Positions 12,401-23,695 of a stretch of 64,000 bases of DNA are shown piece by piece; the stretch's first letter is position 1; the number at the start of each line of letters is the position of its first letter. Origin of the DNA: Nereocystis luetkeana. Its lineage: Eukaryota; Sar; Phaeophyceae; Laminariales; Laminariaceae. The notes under the pieces were generated by a model. The model was not told the origin of the DNA. It was given only the letters and a program-made list of their open reading frames with translations, and did no database searches. The translations under genes were made by a program, and so were the position numbers. The stretch lies in the NCBI GenBank assembly GCA_031213475.1, contig JARUPZ010000008.1:11403938-11467937 (forward strand), given 5' to 3'.

Positions 12401-15400
12401 GCGGTAAATGCGTGCGATATGGTCTCGTGTTGTTGGCAGCGACTCACTGACCAACCTTCTGTAGCCTGGGTATGTTTCATTCGGCCCGAATATGTTGTTT
12501 ACGTTGCTTCAGCTCTTGCCGAGCACGATGCTGGTACGTCTGTGCTAGTTGTGTCCGATGCAGTGTTGCGAAGTCTCTGGGGGTCAGTAATATGCTTACG
12601 ACGTCGCATAATTTTCCAGTCGTTTGTGGTTCCACGTGGTACACATGGCCAGGCATGGCATGTTCAAAGCGGTCGTTCTGATACACGCGAATGGGGACGA
12701 TGTTTTTCCCCTCCCTTGTCCAGGCTGGTGCATGGATAAGGGTATAACCACTTCGATGTTTCCTCAATATGTGCTTAATCTCCTTCTTGCGCAACCGTGC
12801 CGAGTCCAAATGTTCTTTTCCAAACGAGGTGGATTAGAAAGTTCGACACCAGCTATGCGAGGTAAGAACAGGAGCATCCGTGCACGGCAGCACCAACTAT
12901 GACCGGAACGTGATTGTGCCTTACTTTGGGTTTGCTAACGCCGATAAGGATAGAGGTGAGTTTACGCCCAGGATACAAAAGTGTCAGCGCTGACAATAGG
13001 TTTTGTCCGGTTAGCGTACGTTGGGTACGGTTGACTGTATTTTAATGTGCCTTTGGTTTGGCTGCACTTGTAAAAAGTATGAGGCCAGGTAAACACCGCG
13101 TTCAACGTATCCTTGCTGATTTCGGCTTGCCCCCCCCTCTCCGAGTGGGGCGCCAACATCTTGCAAGCGAGTGTGCTAGTGTCGTGGCGAGTCCGATTGG
13201 CTCGCGACGTTCAGCCGAACGGTACAGCTATTGTAGCAGGTGTTGATTGGATGCAGGAGAGTTGGACCCCCCGACAGGGAGGTTTCATTGGCCCCTGGTA
13301 CCGTCGCTACTGGCGCGCGCATGCGGTTGTCTTGCGGTCGAATGCCTCGAGTGACTTTATGGGTGTCTTGATTCGGAGATTCGAGGCAAAGTTTCGTATG
13401 TGGTGGTGCCTTGACTCCGACGATAGTGTGCCCTCACGTTCAAACACGCAGAAAAAGGAGACGAACGGTCGACAAGCGTGCTTGAGCTGCTGGGCCTGAT
13501 GGTAACGACGTGAATGCTCGTCACGCAGTTGAATGTAGTGCCTAGTCGCACGCTGAACTACTATGATGCGATCGGATTCATATCCGCCGCATAGTGGTCA
13601 AAGTCGTGCCATGGGAGGCAGTTACTCACATCTCTGACCCCAAGGAGTCTTGTGGACTTACAGTTTGAGGCGTTTCACGCGGCGGGAGTTTCTAGTGCCA
13701 CTGCTGGAGGTGCTTCTCCACGGAATGGCGGCAATTTCGAACATATAGGCTCCACGCATTCCAGGTCGACGCTGCCTAGTACCTGGTAGGCATGAAATGG
13801 CCTTAGAACAAGCGGGGGCCGAGCTGTGCTTATAATGCTTGGCGTCCAGCTCGCCGTTGCGCCTTAATTTCAAAGAGAAGCTCATGTATCACCTTCACCA
13901 TCGTGGGATTTCTGTTCGAGGTATTCCGATGTTGGGGAGTGTGGCAGAATCGACACTGAAAATATCCTGGGAGTTCCTTGAGTGTGCAGCTTGGTGTTCT
14001 GCGCCAGATGTCAACCAAGCCAGCAGCCGAGCTACAATCCCGTCGATATCTTGAAATGTAGTCGCTGACGCTTCCGCCGCTGGCTAGACATTCTCTTCAG
14101 GGTACAGGTGCCCCACCAGAAGATGAAGAAGACACGCCCGCGATAATATCTCATAGGATACATTTTTCACCCCTTCGTGAGGCCCGGGCTGCCGAGCGCT
14201 GTTATATTTTCTCGCGTTGGGTTACTCTTTTGTTTAACGAGGTTGAACGAGATGATCGCCTTCTCGATCAGAACCGTGCACCGCTTGACCTTTGGGACAA
14301 GAGAGATGTTGCATGTCGTTTCACGGGGGAGCGGCAGCCGAGTATCTCGGTGCAGTGGCAGGATGCCAATGCCTTCAGAGAACGAATGTTTTCGAGATAC
14401 CACATAGTCGACCGGGCCTCACAGGGGTCGTTTTGATCGTTTGCATACGTGACGACGCCTCGCGAGGGGGCGGGTGTTCCGGGATATCTGGTAGGCGTGA
14501 ACGGCGGTGCACGGTCATTCTATGGTACAGGAGGCATACATAGTTGTTTCTCAGGCTCTTAACATGAGGAGTTTTACAACTATTCCAAAAACTGACTTTC
14601 CGTAAGATAAATGGCAAGCGTACCACAACGCAAATAAACTATCAGTAAAACGCGAACGTGCTTGAAAACGTCCTGGTGGGTAGGTGTTCATCTTCCGCTT
14701 ATGAGGAACTGTCGACAGACAGAAATAGTTCGGCCCTCAACCGTTTCCCCTTTTGCCTCAGTATGCCTATGGAGTCGGGGTTGCGGCGGGGCTCCGGTGG
14801 AGTTATCGGGCAGTATCACGCCCTCTGTATCGTCTCATCGGTATTGTGGTGACAAAGTTCGGGTGTCGGACTACCCCGAGGTCCTCGGAGCCAGTCCGTG
14901 GCAGAGAAGAACGCGGGAAATGGCACCCCGTGAAGTTGCCCTGCGTCCATTCCGCAGCGGTCGGGGGGAGCTCTACCATAACGGGGAAGTCATATATAGG
15001 ATAGGTAGAAACGTTCCGAGTCACGTATGGTGCAGTTGAGTCAGGGCCTACACCCGACCGATAGTGCGCGAACACTATTAATAGCAGCGACAGTCAGGCC
15101 AGGATAGTGTATGGATGGGTCTAACATCGCAAATATCGAGGCAATCTCGGAATAGGACACTCTCAAAGGGTTACCATCATTAGAGGCCTTGGTAGTCAGG
15201 GACACCAGCACGTCTTGTTAGGGCCTTGACCAGTTGAATATACGGAGGAAACTCCAGGGTGCTGGCGTGAAGCACAGGAGACAGGGGTATAGCTGCCGGT
15301 GTCGCGATTCTCCTACATTGCAGGCGGAGTCGGAGTCCCTTCGCAGCGTCGTCGTGGACAATAAAAACATAGTCCTATTTCGATTGATGCACAGTATAAG

Positions 15401-17369
15401 GAAGCGCGGTCCTGCCCGAGCTCGACCAGGAGTAAGCATTCCCCGAACGTTGTGGATGTCAGAAGAAGGACACGCTCTCAAGTTTGACTTCTCAAATGTT
15501 ACGCGGGTTTTCATTATGAACGAAATAGTTTTTTTAATTTCTTTTTATTCGTGAAACTTCGAGAACTCCAACGAGAGGAGGCCTCCAACCCAACACTCAG
15601 AAACGCTGTCAGACGAAGTCATAGGTCCGGCCGGGAGAGCCCACGATTGTAGCAGAGGCAGAGCTCACCTGACGTGTTCGTGGACCTTCTTGGTACGCTG
15701 TCGTTGTACGGCGCTCGCTTCTGTGCGGCGGGTTGTTCGTCGCTCTCCGAATTTACGTGAGCAAAGCCTGGAATGAATTGTTGATCGGTCGAACGCAGAG
15801 CAAAATAGTTTTTTTTAAGACGCTTCTGGTTCTATTTACGCCGCGGGCAATCCAGCACCACGTCTTCTTGGGAACCCAGCAGTCTCGCCGGAAGAAGAGT
15901 GCTTGCGCGTGGTGGATCCCGTGTGATGTGTCCGCGGTGTCTTGTGGGAGGCTTTGTCTCCCTCAGTGCATTGGTGTCCTTCGTGCTTGGTCATCTCCCC
16001 GAAGCTTTTTGTATGGGGTTATACAATGATGGGTGGTTGCTCTCTCGCACTCTGATCCTTGCCTCTACATCAATCGAGTTATTTGTATCGTGATATGGGT
16101 TTTCACCCACAGGCGATACCCCCCGATATTTTAATATTTCACGGAGCTACAGGGACGATTCTGGCAGGCATTACGTTCGTCGGGAATAGGGGATGCTCAA
16201 CCATCCCTCTCTCTCCACCTACCCAACCCTGCGCCGTTCTTCCTTCCGACACACTCCAACCCTGACCCATCCTGGAGACGCCAGGCAAGAACGCACGATG
16301 ACCTAAAACACGAGGTTAAGAAGTGCGTGGTAACAACAGTAGTCTCAGCCACAGCCTTGCACTTCCTTCGAAATGTTTGCACTTTTCTTCTGTCATCTTG
16401 ATCGTTCCATTGCCCCCCGAAAGCTCGCACCTGAAAGCTTGAACAATGTCTTTGTTGGGTCGCATACTTATCTGACATACCAGACTTACACGTATGCACT
16501 CTACCTGTATGCACAGTGCAGGGCACCTAATAATAGTATAGGGAAAGCTGGCACAGGCTAATGTTTTATTAGAGACTGGCGGCGTTCTACGGTACTTCAG
16601 TATAACGACTCCCGAACTTCATATGCTCCTATTGATCTCAGTCTACCTGCCGTACTGCTCGTGTTGTCGACCTGCATATATACACGTACAACATATCGGT
16701 GCGAGGTTCGCAGAAAGCAACCGAGAGTGGCGGACGTCTTCCATCTGTTGATACAACAGTGTAAATACGTCTAGCGTCGGATTATTCAACCTATTGACCG
16801 ACTTTGTGGCCTGACCACGAAACCACATGGGTTTTGCTGTAGACCGCTTGAATCCCTGTGCAACAACCAACGCTTCTCTACGTAAAACGAGCAAACCCCA
16901 TACATACATGGGGAACTACAGCTCTCTGGCGAAACTCAGCTTCATCGATGTGATCCCCTTGTTGATGCAATCTCGTGGGTATGCTTATGTGTAGTGTTGT
17001 GATGTCCAGTGAATTCATTTTCTTATGGCCCGAAAGAAGGTTTTCATGTCACATTGTATCACTGACCCAATAGTGTTGTAACATATATATCATAATTCGT
17101 ATACAATGCGTATTGGTTCACTCGTATCACAGCTTGTTATTCTTACCATGATCCGATGATTTTGTGGTTTGTTTTTTTCGGGTAGACCGCTGATCTACCG
17201 CAGTAATCCAGCAGTGTTTGCCCACAAAGGGTTCACCCATGTCATGAGCCCTGATAAACAGCCAGCTACAAAGAAAGGAGGATTTGTAGACAAACGACAA
17301 TCCATTGAGTGAGCTAAGCAGTCAGCAATATTTTTTTTATCAACAACATTCGTTATAAACGATCAGAAT

Positions 17370-17400
17370 GTAAGTCCAGGGTTCGAATCCCACCCACACG
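17370..17400 (+). other. Isolated Pol III B-box-like sequence
   Basis: The core gggttcgaatccc matches the tRNA T-arm/B-box pattern (GGTTCGANNCC). No convincing acceptor stem, D arm or anticodon stem can be folded around it, so it is at most a decayed tRNA or SINE head. Confidence 0.25.
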
Positions 17401-17580
17401 AAACACATTGGTTTCCGGGAGAAAGGAGAACGAAGCAGAGATAGTGACGAAAAAACGAACGCTCGATCAGGGGTCGGTGGAGTAGGAAACCGGAACGCTC
17501 GACTTCAAGAGATTATTATATCAACCAAGCGCTGGGTAGGGGCTTATCCCACCACTCAGAATGTTATCGTTGGTGCCCTA

Positions 17581-17699
17581 TTGCGGGGGACCATAGTTAA
17601 TAGGACCTACCTGGTATGGTATACATAAAAACCTACCAGGTATATCTTTACTTTTTTTACCAACAAATATTTGGCCCTATTAAATATGGTCCCCCGTAA
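17581..17699 (+). mobile_element. MITE family 1, copy 1 (TA-flanked, two internal TACCWGGTA insertions)
   Basis: Terminal inverted repeats TT(A/G)CGGGGGACCATA... / ...TATGGTCCCCCGTAA are flanked by TA on both sides (17579-17580 and 17700-17701), as expected for Tc1/mariner-type target duplication. There is no coding capacity. Compared with the other copies it has TACCTGGTA at 17608-17616 and TACCAGGTA at 17634-17642 at positions where sister copies carry TA or a shorter variant. Confidence 0.85.
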
Positions 17700-17701
17700 T
17701 A

Positions 17702-18324
17702 GTAGGGCGAACTGAGCCCAGAGAGAGGTAAACTGTACTCATTTCGTTCGTATGTATGTAACAGGTAACCTCTGACGCCTTACTGTAGCTATCAACAGTT
17801 ATGCGAGGTAGACCATTGATACAAACATTACGGACTGGATTCACGTTTCACGAGCAAAGAAAGTATCCAGTACAGTAACTGAGTCACAGCGGTGACTATC
17901 CAGCTCACTCAATGGCCCATTGAATCACACATCATAGAGGTCCATCTTATTTGTTTTTGTTGAGCAGGCTCGACCAGGTTGTCCAACTGCCCTGTTTCTC
18001 ATCACGCGATCTACTATATAGTACTGCGTAAGGCATCATACCCAGCATCATACACCAAGCATGACGTTCCTTACCCATGGGCCTACGGTAAGGAGCGCTG
18101 GGTTCTGCCAGGGGCTCTATCGGTGTTCCGTTTTCAGCGCTCGTTTTCTCGACAACGGTGAGGGTGCTAAAATCGAAGGTAATAATAATATCGTCGGAAG
18201 GCTCTTGGGCAGATCGTTTCGAAACCAATGTTGCCCGATGTTGGCAACCATTCCTTGTTGGAAATATGGGCCTTGAAATCCAATCGCTACCTTTGGGGTA
18301 AGTCGGCGCTCTCAGCGGTTGCTA
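17702..18324. other. Spacer between two MITEs, nothing recognised
   Basis: About 620 bp with no gene, RNA or repeat recognised beyond short inverted segments related to cactcaatgg/ccattgagtg (17895-17915 and 17302-17315). Confidence 0.5.
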
Positions 18325-18440
18325 CTACGAGGGGCCGTAGTTAATAGGACCAAATATAGTAAGTAAAAATGGTTTATTTAATAGGTAGGTTTTTATGTAT
18401 GCCATAGATAGGTCCTATTATTAGCTATGGTCCCCCGTAA
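18325..18440 (-). mobile_element. MITE family 1, copy 2
   Basis: Same family as 17581-17699 but in reverse orientation; the right terminus TGGTCCCCCGTAA is intact and the left one is mutated (CTACGAGGGGCC). It is flanked by TA at 18323-18324 and 18441-18442. Read on the minus strand, the internal sites corresponding to the insertions in copy 1 read TATCTA and TACCTA. Confidence 0.85.
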
Positions 18441-18806
18441 TAGCGTAGCGAGTCTCTTCCGAAGAAGCTCTCGCGAGTCTGCTTGTTTCGTGCTTTGAAT
18501 TACCACGTCTAGCCCTTCGTACCTGGTATTTCGCAGATTGTCCTCGGAAGGGTTTCGTTTCATTTTGGTTCACTCATCACTTTGACGAGTACCGAGAGTT
18601 TTCATCCTGAACGGTCTTCTGGACAGTCTGGGGTCACAGATGTGTACCCCCTTCCCCACCCCTCCCCCTCTGTACTACTTGCCGTCATGCTTGCCTCGCA
18701 AAGGGATCAACGCTAGCATCGCTCGCCTATTTTCTTCGTTTTTCTGCTGTGTACAACTCACGCTCTCGCGCATTCATTCATCAACACGACAAACGGCGAA
18801 GAAGAG
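18441..18806. other. Spacer, nothing recognised
   Basis: No gene or repeat recognised apart from one TACCTGGTA palindrome at 18520-18528. Confidence 0.5.
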
Positions 18807-19029
18807 GCGTTCTACGATAAAGTTCACCCCAAATTTCTGAGGCTCCTCGCCTGAGGAGGTTCATACCTCACCCCAAAACTGACGTCAGCAAAAATCAAAA
18901 TTGCGTCCCGATGAATAATCTTATGGCCCAGGTATACACAAACGTCATTTTCAGAAACCAAGATTGGGGCCCAGGTAGGTATACAAAAAATCATTACAGC
19001 GGAAAAGTGCTACTTCTATCGTAGGACGC
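18807..19029 (-). mobile_element. MITE family 2, copy 1
   Basis: A ~223-bp element bounded by inverted GCGTTCTACGATA... / ...CTATCGTAGGACGC. On the minus strand it aligns with 38795-39034 and 53975-54212, sharing gagg(c)tcctc hairpin cores, ggttcaccc/gtgaacc ends and a conserved ggcccatg/catgggcc block. There is no coding capacity. The family is a non-autonomous inverted-repeat element. Confidence 0.75.
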
Positions 19030-19845
19030 ACCAGAAAGTACGTATTCATTTTGAGCTTTGAACCCACCGGAAAAAATCCACACCCTCAAAAAAGGCCAAT
19101 CCTTATGCAGTCGGGTTCGGAATCAGTTGAAAAAGCCCCTATCAGCACGTTCGTATGAATGAGCGTTTGCCCCGAAAATGTTGGAACTAACAACTCCGTT
19201 TTTCTCGCTTCAGAATGTGTCGGAGTTCTCTCCAAGATTGGTGGGGGGGTGTCTCCCGCTTTTCGATTCACATGATGAGGTGAATATGATTGCGATCGGG
19301 GATCGAATCGAAAAACACGCGTTTCGTTCGATCCGATTGGGCGTTAGGATCATGGTATTTGACTGATTTGGATCAAATAGGTGCTGTCGGCATGTTCCTG
19401 TGTTTGGGTGCCTGGAGAAGAAGCGGGAAACACCCCTAAATATATACCGGTATTGGAGAGAGATCCGACACATACATTCTGAGGCGAGAAATATCAGTCT
19501 CCAAAATTTCCGGCGCAAGAGCTCATGCGAGCGTGCTGCAAGTTGTTTTTCAACTGACTCCAAATCCCACTCCATAAGAAGTGGCCTAAATAGTACGTGC
19601 GCACGCAACAGACACTTCTTTAGGTTTCAAACCTCTGCGATTAATAGAATACGAAATATATATATATATATCACGTACAGTGCACGTCGTGTGTTTATAA
19701 CGTCCACCGATTATTTCAACCGTCGACATATAGCCGATGTGCGTCGATGTCAACGTAGTTTTTTTTTACGAAAGTTACTGCAGACACTATTTATGGTTGT
19801 TTAATTTTTCCTGCCCCAACCCCGGTCAAACTTGCCTAAAAAGCC
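19030..19845. other. Gene-poor stretch with local palindromes
   Basis: No gene recognised. It holds a palindrome around 19300-19335 (gatcgaa ... ttcgatc with aaa/ttt inner arms) and a short AT tract near 19660-19672. Confidence 0.45.
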
Positions 19846-20140
19846 CTCAACATCGTACAATTAATTGTGAAAACAAAAGGTAGCGTGTGTTTATTTGCAT
19901 TCTTTTACGCTGTACCCAGCGTCTCCGGTGGCTTGGCAGGTCGTCCGCATGCTCACTCATATTAGTTTCGTAAGGGCGTTTTGTTGCATAAACAGTGACT
20001 AGCGGAAAGGACAAGAGCGTGAGATAGCAAGTAGCATTCGATAAAAATCGACGACCAGTGGGCGACAAAAGTGAAGGCACGTACCGGATGGTAAACGGAA
20101 CGATACTTATAACCACGGCTTGTCCAGAACGTCGCTAAGG
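19846..20140 (+). repeat. Dispersed repeat, copy 2
   Basis: Resembles 3830-4145 in the TLDc-gene intron, in the same orientation. Shared blocks are ggtggcttggcaggtcgtcc, agagcgtgag, aaatcgacga, ggcacgtaccgg and accacggcttgtcc. It ends just before a TACCTGGTA palindrome at 20152. Confidence 0.5.
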
Positions 20141-20414
20141 GTAAAGCCCCATACCTGGTACGAAATAAGTTGGAAAGAAAAAGTGATTAACAAAGATAAT
20201 ACATGTCATGAATAACAACCGGGACAATTCGTTTCCGTTTCCCAACTAACTCTCAAACCCACGACATAATTTTTCGAGCCCAAGATGTTCGACGATTGAC
20301 AACAATCGACTTTTGTATGGTGGTATGGTTTCCCGTGCTTTTCACGGGAACTTCACGGACTATCTAAGGACTGTCCCCGGACTGTCCATACAAGCCCCGA
20401 GAACAGTCCACGGA

Positions 20415-20620
20415 CTTTTTTTTGTTTTTTCTCATCCCATTTATTATCTTCGCACATCTTCTTCTCTCTCTCCTTCCAACTCGTAACTCAGATCCGGGGT
20501 CACATAGCAGGCTCTTCTCCCCCCTTCCCGCTACGGTACGTGCCTTCATTTTTCGTTGCGAGAAGATTTCAGCCTTTTCTTCCCTAGTCGACTCGCATCG
20601 AATTGTGCCTACCCACGCTG
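20415..20620 (+). repeat. Dispersed repeat shared with 30740-30965
   Basis: Both segments share the order: T-rich lead, (c/g)aactcagacccgggg-like block, C-rich run, ctacggt(a/t)cgtg, cgagaa, cttccct(a/c)gt and gcgtcgaatt-like end. It is likely a mobile-element fragment. Confidence 0.5.
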
Positions 20621-20676
20621 CAAGGCGCTCTCAACAATTGAATCCTTTTTTATTTTTGCAAATAAAGTCAAAGTCC

Positions 20677-20750
20677 GACCCACCTGGGGCTCGAACCCAG
20701 GACTCAAACAAGTAGAATTCGAGGTTAACCACTTGAACCACCGGGGCGAC
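20677..20750 (-). other. tRNA-like Pol III promoter segment (decayed tRNA or SINE head)
   Basis: On the minus strand an A-box-like TGGTTCAAGTGG and a consensus B box GGTTCGAGCCC are correctly spaced. A D arm (GGTT/AACC), a 5-bp anticodon stem with a 7-nt loop (TCTACTT, with C instead of the invariant U33) and a perfect T stem (CTGGG/CCCAG) can be drawn. The acceptor stem does not pair, so a working tRNA is unlikely. It is followed on that strand by an A/T-rich tail. Confidence 0.5.
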
Positions 20751-21599
20751 CGGGTTGGACGGCCCACGAATTGTCTCGGACTGATCACGGATGCCCCATG
20801 GAGTGCCCACCGGGCGGTCACAAAGAGTCCACGGAGTTTCCGCGGAGTTTCCACGGAGTGTCCACGCAGTGCCCTGGGAGTGTCCACGGAGTATCCACGG
20901 AGTGCTCACGGACTATCTGCGGAGTTTCCACGGACCAGCCATGCACACCACCCGGGATGCTGTCCTCCCACACCCCACAGACGCCCCGCCCACGCCCCAC
21001 CGACGGTCCATGGACTCCCTACCCACGGCCTGTCCACGGCCTGTCCACCGACTGCCCACGGACTGCCCTTTAACTTTCCACGGACGCCCCACGGACAGTA
21101 TCTGATTTTCCTATCCAGTACGCACGTACTACCGTACCTTTTGTGGATTTGATGTTTCGTTTATGCAACAACACGCACCAGACCACACAAAGTGACGGCT
21201 GCCGTGAAATGTCCTCCGGCGAGTTCTAGTGAAATATTTACAATATTTATCTTACGAATGCGGTTTGAGCCGCCTTTTCTTCCATGCTCGGGGCTGTATC
21301 GCGCATGTGAGGAGTCCATGGAGCGTTCGTGGTCGGTTGGTGGACAGCCCGGGGACAGCGCATGGACAGTCCGTGGAAAGGTCGTGGACAACCCGTGGAG
21401 CGTCCATTGGTAGTCCGTGGACAGTCCACCGAGAACCCGCGAGGCGTCCGTGGTGAGTCCGGTCCGTGGTGAGTCCGCGAGGTGTCCGCGGATCGGCTGT
21501 GGACAATCGGTGTACAGTTCGTCGGGCGTTCCTGGGACAGCCGTGGGGCATCTGCGGACGTCGTGTCCCATGACGTGACCTTGGAGATATTTTTCTAAC

Positions 21600-23695
21600 A
21601 AATAGTGTATGTCACTAAAACGTTTTCGCCGGACGCTGGAATCAGCTCGTAACCACTCTCAACCAAGGTATCCAGCTCCGCAACACAACTCGTATCTTGC
21701 TCCAGGCATGCGACAATGATTGATGCCGGTAGAAACATAGGCCACCACGCTCTCCAACACCAGCATGAACGGTGCGAGCCCTGCCGAAACCTCGGCCGCT
21801 TTCAGAAGAGCATAGGCCGCGACGGGGGGTCCGCGACAACTTTCGTGCTCCCATTTTCGGGATGGAATCGCGTGGAAGAGACTGAAAACCGCGTTTGCGA
21901 ATGAGCAGGAGGTAATTGCCGCAGACGCGCATGAGCACATGCGTATACTGAAGAGTACGTCGCTGAATCGGCGAGGCTCCTAGCAAACCAGTGAGGGGTC
22001 TACAAGTACCTGACGAATAGGGTAAAGGAAGAAGTGAAACCATGCAAGAAGCGAGCGATATAGTAGCTAATCAGTTTGGATTGACAAACCTGGACTCAGC
22101 CGAAACTGCAGTACTCCATACTACCGATATATAAATGCCCGTTCTTAAGCTTGTTTAAAGTTGTTGCTGTTGCAGTGCGGCTTCGAGCTTTGCTCATATT
22201 TCTGAGCGTACTTATTATTTCCCCACCCATACTGCTGCTGTACATTTGTCAACGGCCCGCAACTCCATATATATGGCGTGACTCCTCTAGGGTTTCAATT
22301 CTTCTTCCGGGACACCTACTTATTCCCACGGAGACCCATCGCTTACTCTACACCTCTACACGGCAACACTTTGGCTTGATACTTTCTTCACAGAATGGAC
22401 AGAAAATTGCCCCCCCCTTCTGGATCCTAAGCTTCTACGGCGCACATATATATTCCTGATCAGCATAATCTATCTTTTTTTTCCGCGTGGGCACCACATC
22501 ATGGGCAGTGATCGAGGAAAGGTTTTCTGGGTTGGGCATGTGTTAACGTATCCTGCACAGAAAATATTAAGGGAAGGGTAGGACCCAGACGATAGTGATC
22601 AAAGTCGTAGATCGGCGGTCATTGGGGCGGAGCAGCCAATTATTTTTCCTAGTACCTGGTATATGTAAATTTCGGATACGATATAGACAAAGTACTCCCC
22701 ACTACACCCAGGCGGATCACGGCCGTACGCGCTTAACCTTCTTGCGTCTTCTCTTTTTGCTGGACGCCGGCGGTATTATTTCATACCTCTACCAGGTATA
22801 GGTCACATCAGTTCCAAGGTTTCGATGGAGCCGGGTTTCGGGTTTTTTACGCCTCCAGACAGATTTTAGACTACGGATTTCTAACGTACGTCTAAAGGCT
22901 ACTAACTCATTCAAGGGCAGATCTTGTTCATATGCCTTGTGTATAGTATTAACATGCCCCCATCGTAGCGTTTGGTACACCACATGGCCGCCAGTGTGCA
23001 GTATCGACAGCCTCCAGGTCGCACCGTCAGAATAACCACCCTCGTAGCCCGTGGTAGCCTGAAACGCCAGGCTGCTGGGGAGCCATCCCACGGTAGGGGC
23101 GAACCAGAAGTTCCTGAGCCCCTAATCCTTCGGAGCGCAATATCTCACCCGATAAAGTACTTGGCAAAAACTCGTTCGTGCCGCCCGACCGGCACCCGTA
23201 TACGCTATAGTCCTAAAACGAATGTAGGAGGAAAAATGTTCATCCTCACTGGTAGTTCTTCACTCAAGGAACTCAATTGGTCAGAAACCTTTGTCCCACA
23301 AAGTGCAACCCCTACCGTGGGGTGACTCTGGGGCTTGAATTGTTATCCTACTTTCCGTAGAGAAAACCCACTATGCTAAACACTGTACTGATATTATGGC
23401 ATGATTTTTTGTTGTTACTTCGGTTGTTACTACAGTAGTGTTGTTGTCCTTGTTTTTGCGGAGGGTGGTGGTGGTGATGCTGAGGGTGGTCCGACGTTGT
23501 TATTGCTGTGGTTGTTTTTGTTGGCGTCTTTCTACCTCTCGAATCGCGGTCCTGGGTGTTTGGGCCGTGTATGATAGAAGCGCCTAATGCCTCTGGTTCC
23601 GTTGCTGCTCTGCCATTTTACTGGGCCTTCAAAAACGCATGGCCCACACGCCCCCTTCAGTTTAACCATTTTTTGCGTCGTTCCACTGCTCACCG
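21600..23695. other. Gene-poor region upstream of the protease gene
   Basis: No coding exon recognised. It contains TACCWGGTA palindromes at 22653 and 22790. Promoter elements of the downstream gene could not be identified. Confidence 0.45.

Larger units (their letters stand above)
7928..17580. other. Gene-poor region, no supported gene
   Basis: Many frames of 60-130 codons exist on both strands but none shows a recognisable domain, a consistent exon chain or a signal I trust. Visible items are a 22-bp direct duplication near 9395-9438 (aagcatgcttgccacagttc core), three TACCWGGTA palindromes (8681, 9746, 13780), and an isolated B-box-like sequence (gggttcgaatccc) near 17380. Decayed mobile elements are likely but not provable by eye. 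Confidence 0.5.
20340..21570. repeat. Foldback array of a degenerate ~12-bp unit
   Basis: The left arm (about 20770-21090, with scattered units from 20345) is built of units like gtccacggagtt; the right arm (about 21300-21560) is built of the complementary gtccgtggacag type. The two arms are therefore in inverted orientation around a non-repetitive centre (about 21100-21300). A tRNA-like segment lies inside at 20677-20750. There is no credible protein: frames across the array read as repetitive by-products. Confidence 0.7.

Noticed and set aside
20556..21152. 198-codon frame rich in Ser/Pro/His repeats
   Set aside because: Product of the 12-bp array and the tRNA-like segment; no domain, and the opposite arm gives similar frames on the other strand.
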